A stretch of DNA of 64,000 nucleotides from Balaenoptera acutorostrata (taxonomy: Eukaryota > Chordata > Mammalia > Artiodactyla > Balaenopteridae), in the NCBI RefSeq assembly GCF_949987535.1, contig NC_080080.1:57076668-57140667 (forward strand), written 5' to 3'. Position 1 is the first letter of the stretch. Each line of letters starts with the position of its first letter. Of the stretch, positions 60,715-64,000 are shown piece after piece. The position numbers and the translations under genes were made by a program. The notes below the pieces were generated by a model, which saw nothing but the letters and a program-made list of their open reading frames with translations, ran no database searches and had not been told where the DNA came from.

Positions 60715-60850
60715 GCTTCCACACTAATCCATCAGTTCCATGAGTGCAAGGTCTGCATCTATTTTTTCACTCACCTTTGTATTCCTAGGCATAGTGGAAT
60801 GCCAGGATCACAGGAAGAACTCAATCATTATTTTTGAATACATGAATCAT
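60715..60850 (+). mobile_element. L2 3' end
   Basis: Ordered words catcagttccatgagtgcaa, ggtctgcatctattttttca, cctttgtattcctaggcata, then aactcaatcattatttttga match the last part of L2. Confidence 0.75.
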
Positions 60851-61662
60851 TATAGATAGAGAATTCTTGATGGAGTATTTCAAAAGCTGCTTTGGGAGGA
60901 AAAATGCAGCTGCTGTTGAACAATGCATCTTTTTTTCCTGCTACCACAGTTAACTTAGATGAAGCCCTAAACAAAGTTCAAAGAAACAAACACAAAATGT
61001 TTTTATGAGGGATAAGTCCTAACAGGCCTATACAGCACTAAAGCAACTAAATGAAAAAAAAGTGCACCTATAAATCTGGTTACCCAAACAATCAATCATG
61101 TTCTTAGCAATTGATATGAGTAAATCATTCAAAAGGCTGAACCAGTCATTTTGATATATTATCTCATCCCTGAAAAGGAGTCTTGAACAGGACTTCTGAA
61201 CTTACTGCTGACTCCTGAGTAAAACTAGTGATTTGTACACAGAAGTAAATTAAACATCTCGTCTTCCCTCCCAGACCCACTGGTTCCCCTCTTCTCTGGC
61301 CCAGTTAAAAACTCCCTCCTGGCTCTAATAGCCAATGGCACTAACATTCATGAGTCATAAAATACTGTAGCAAACAAAGAAGCATTTCTTAAAGGGCTAG
61401 CAGTTGATCATTCAGACTAAACCCCCAGATCTCAGTGCAGAGTAAGTATGCAAAAACACCCATTTCCCAGTCTTTCTCTGAAAAGGATCTCACTGTATAG
61501 TTTACAAACTGCTGTCTGAGGGTCCGGCTTCTTATTAGCCAGTAGGCACTTCCACTGCCTTCTCCCTCCCTGCTCACTCCAATGGTGAAACCAGGTCACA
61601 AACATCTCTCTGGAAAAAGCTTGTACTCATACCCTGAGTGCTAGCTTTTATGGCTGTTGCCA
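60851..61662. other. Unassigned sequence; less AT-rich block at 61250-61640
   Basis: The block has CCC/CTCC-rich words and an aataccaatggcactaac-like stretch (tagccaatggcactaacatt). It could be an LTR on either strand, but I cannot define it. It ends at a poly(A) run, which argues instead for retroposon or processed-RNA origin on the plus strand. A 62-codon minus-strand frame has no recognisable features. Confidence 0.35.
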
Positions 61663-61685
61663 CAAAAAAAAAAAAAAAAAAAAAA
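61663..61685. repeat. Poly(A) tract
   Basis: About 22 A residues after ttgccac, followed by ttttccc. Confidence 0.95.
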
Positions 61686-61699
61686 TTTTCCCACTGATG

Positions 61700-62020
61700 C
61701 TCTGCTGTATCACCTTTGTCAGTCTGTTTCTAGAATCTCTACTTTTCCTTTAGTCTGTATTTGGAATAATCCCATACTGTCTTCATTAGTATACTTTTAC
61801 TAAATGTTTTGATATCTTGTTCTTGTTCTTCAAGATTTTCTTGGTTACACCTGGTCCAAGAATTCTTGGTTCATATAAAATTAAAAATCAGTTTGTAATT
61901 TTCATACAGAAGAAAAACATGATGCAATATTAATTGAGATTGCATTGAAGCTATAGATTCATCCATCAAGGAATAATGGACATCTTTACAATATTAAGTT
62001 TTATAAAACTAACTACAATT
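61700..62020 (-). mobile_element. Old L1 fragment, antisense
   Basis: Reverse-complement L1 words: tttactaaatgttttgatat, tcaagattttcttggttaca, then the gagattgcattgaagctata stretch and ggacatctttacaatattaa. The same motif set (attgcattgaatctatagat) is diagnostic of antisense L1 ORF2. Confidence 0.7.
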
Positions 62021-63269
62021 TTTAAATCTCTGGTACAAAGAAAATAAATCAGCTGAGCAAATAAAACAACAAGGAAGGACAAATTTGAGACAAAAAAGGT
62101 AGAAATACACAGTGTTGAACAGATTGAGATGAAAAAGTTATTATCAAAGAATAAGGAGTTGCATCCTCTATATCTCCTGTATCATCTAATATCATCTATG
62201 GTTAGATAGCATAACTAATTCAGCAATCAGTCCCTCATTATTATAAAGAGATGAGTTATCTAAAAGAAATATGGAGGTGAAAAATTAGTAAAAGTCAACA
62301 AAATCACTCATAAAAATCATGGAAATACATTAGATGTATACCAATTAATTTAAAATGATATCAATTTAAAGGACAAAGAAACTAAAATACTTACATATCA
62401 AAATATGTTAGGAATTAATAAAAAGAGAGTTTGTTTCAGGGCAGCTAATAGATTGGCTAAGAAGATCACTTGAAACTGAATAAATATGTGGTCAATATTT
62501 TTTAAATGTGCTGGTAATATAAAGAATCATTTTGATCCAAGGGATCTTCTCTAGCAAAATGTCAGAAGTCCAATACCTAAATCAATTAAAATTATAAAGG
62601 TTTAATGCAACAAGGATTTTATGGGTATAATATTATTCTCAGTATCTATATTTTCTCCACATCTTTTTTTTTTTGTGCAAAGCCTTCCAATTGGAACAAT
62701 TGTGATAAAAGTTTGAATTTAATGATATCTATAATAGCTCCATTTGTAGTGAGGCATATGGCATAATTAAAATACATCTAAACCCAAAGCTCCAAGAAGT
62801 GAATTGTCTCATTAATAAAATGCCTAAGTAGTCTAAGAAGAACAAAAAACATTCCATCAGAGTATAAGGAAGTTTAAAATAAATATTACTCAGGATACAG
62901 TAATGAAGTGGCTTTTCAGTGCTCGTGTCAATGGAAGATGACTTTCTGCTTTCAATAGAAAATCAGTTGTAATATTATGAAGATACCCTTTTGTTAGAGA
63001 GAGTGTTTATAAAAATTATAAAGATAAAAATGTTCCAAAAATGGGAATAGTTATATTTTCTACTTATACACATACGTTTTTTAAGAATGTATATGGAAAG
63101 AGAACCCAGGGATTTTCATTAGTCTTTCTAGAAGGGTGCTTTTAAAAATCTATCAGGGAACTTATGAAAACTATGATAACTTTCCTGTGGGAACCTGAGG
63201 AAAGAAGCAAAATTCTTCCTCATTATAAATATTAAAATACAATTTTAAGCCAATGACTTCCAAAGGCTC
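62021..63269. other. Unassigned sequence
   Basis: AT-rich sequence with no recognisable gene or repeat. Confidence 0.4.
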
Positions 63270-63650
63270 CAAAGACCAAATTTTTCTCACAGCCTTTAAT
63301 AACTACGGTTCCAGTAACAACCCATGCCCTTCTCACATTTTTCTCACTACATTCTAAAAACCCTGGTACTTTTCAATCTGTTAACTCACCACGTATGTTC
63401 TGGCCTCAGGGTTTTTGCACTTGCTTTTCCTTTACCTAGAAGGTAATTCCTTTCACTCTCAATCAGCTAAATCTTACCTATTTTCCTGGTCTCAGAAAAT
63501 ACTGCTTAAATATCATTTGCTCAGAATGTTATCTCCAAATCTATATTAAATCTCCCAATTGGTCTCTTAAAATTCCTTTTCTAAAAATCTTAACAAATAC
63601 TCTAATATACAATAATGTATTTATTTTTGTTTATTATTTCTCATAGTAGT
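63270..63650 (+). mobile_element. L2 LINE fragment
   Basis: It includes ggcctcagggtttttgcact, tgcttttcctttacctagaa, then cctggtctcagaaaatactg and aaatatcatttgctcagaat. This is the L2 region just before the 3' end, in order. Confidence 0.75.
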
Positions 63651-64000
63651 CAAGCAAAAGAATATTCAAAAATAGGCAACTAGAATTACCAAGAGGTAGA
63701 GAAAATAGAAAAATGATTAGGATTTTCACTGGGAATAATAACTATTAAGAGAAAACAGGAGGCTGTAAAATTAAGATTGGTAGGAAAAGATGAACAGAAA
63801 TCTATCTGCAAAATTCTGTATATGGATAAAGTGAGATTATCTGTTTCTATACCACCATAAGCCCACATAATTTACTTGTATAATCAAAACTACTCCAAGA
63901 TATGGATAAATGGAAAATATTTTATTTTAAATATTCAAATGTTGAAATGTTTTAAAAGTAACTTCATGGGTAATTTCAGATATATTCTGGCTTCAATTTA
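63651..64000. other. Unassigned sequence at window end
   Basis: AT-rich sequence. A 60-codon minus-strand frame has no recognisable features. Confidence 0.4.

Noticed and set aside
1..64000. CRISPR array, operons, tRNA/rRNA genes, prokaryotic promoters
   Set aside because: No regularly spaced direct repeats with unique spacers, and no dense coding. The tRNA-like stretches are SINE heads whose sequence and tails mark them as retroposons.

Overview
The window looks like AT-rich, gene-poor nuclear DNA from a cetartiodactyl mammal, most likely a cetacean. The best evidence is six copies of a roughly 300 bp tRNA-derived SINE, recognised from its head (gcttccctggtggcgcagtgg), its CCA-rich middle and its A-rich tail. 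This is the CHR family of cetaceans, hippos and ruminants. The two cleanest copies (11821 and 32870) carry the shortened middle I associate with whale and dolphin subfamilies. I see no intact protein-coding gene, tRNA, rRNA, CRISPR array or bacterial-type operon.

Repeats fill most of what can be recognised. 1-5 kb: an L1 ORF2 scrap, a long antisense L1M 3' region with a short SINE nested in it, and a CHR SINE with a perfect 12 bp target duplication. 5-7 kb: MIR and L2. 8-10 kb: a TA microsatellite, a local 140 bp duplication that does not look like a transposon, and a CpG-retaining stretch with a TATA-like box and a consensus splice donor. 10-15 kb: L1 pieces and a CHR SINE. 15-20 kb: MIR, CHR SINE, a compound ATTT/ACTT microsatellite and an olfactory-receptor pseudogene on the minus strand (19369-19820). 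20-25 kb: a MaLR LTR, then about 4 kb in which I recognise almost nothing. 25-33 kb: SINEs, an L2 copy broken by two younger L1 insertions, a second MaLR LTR, a Tigger1-type transposon nested in a MIR, MER5-like and L2 pieces. 33-45 kb: mostly unassigned, with microsatellites and a candidate conserved element near 38.2 kb. 45-47 kb: an L1 with a 5' inversion. 47-54 kb: older L1 and L2 pieces. 54.3-59.9 kb: a near-full-length but dead L1 with a 14 bp target duplication. 60-64 kb: L2 and L1 fragments and unassigned sequence.

The one recognised gene, an OR family 7-like receptor, is broken by a one-base frameshift, altered motif residues and a stop in the fourth membrane segment. Loss of olfactory receptors is well known in whales. 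The remaining open reading frames are L1 ORF2 remnants, SINE translations, microsatellite translations or chance ORFs.

I did not find a new biological system. The points most worth checking are the CpG-retaining promoter-like stretch at 9.44-9.70 kb with the duplicated element upstream, an unclassified repeat pair (39.4 and 52.7 kb), an inverted repeat at 15.7-15.96 kb and the homeodomain-site-like block at 38.1-38.6 kb. Repeat names come from remembered consensus sequences, not a library search. Edges are good to a few bases where a target duplication is given and to about 20-50 bases elsewhere.
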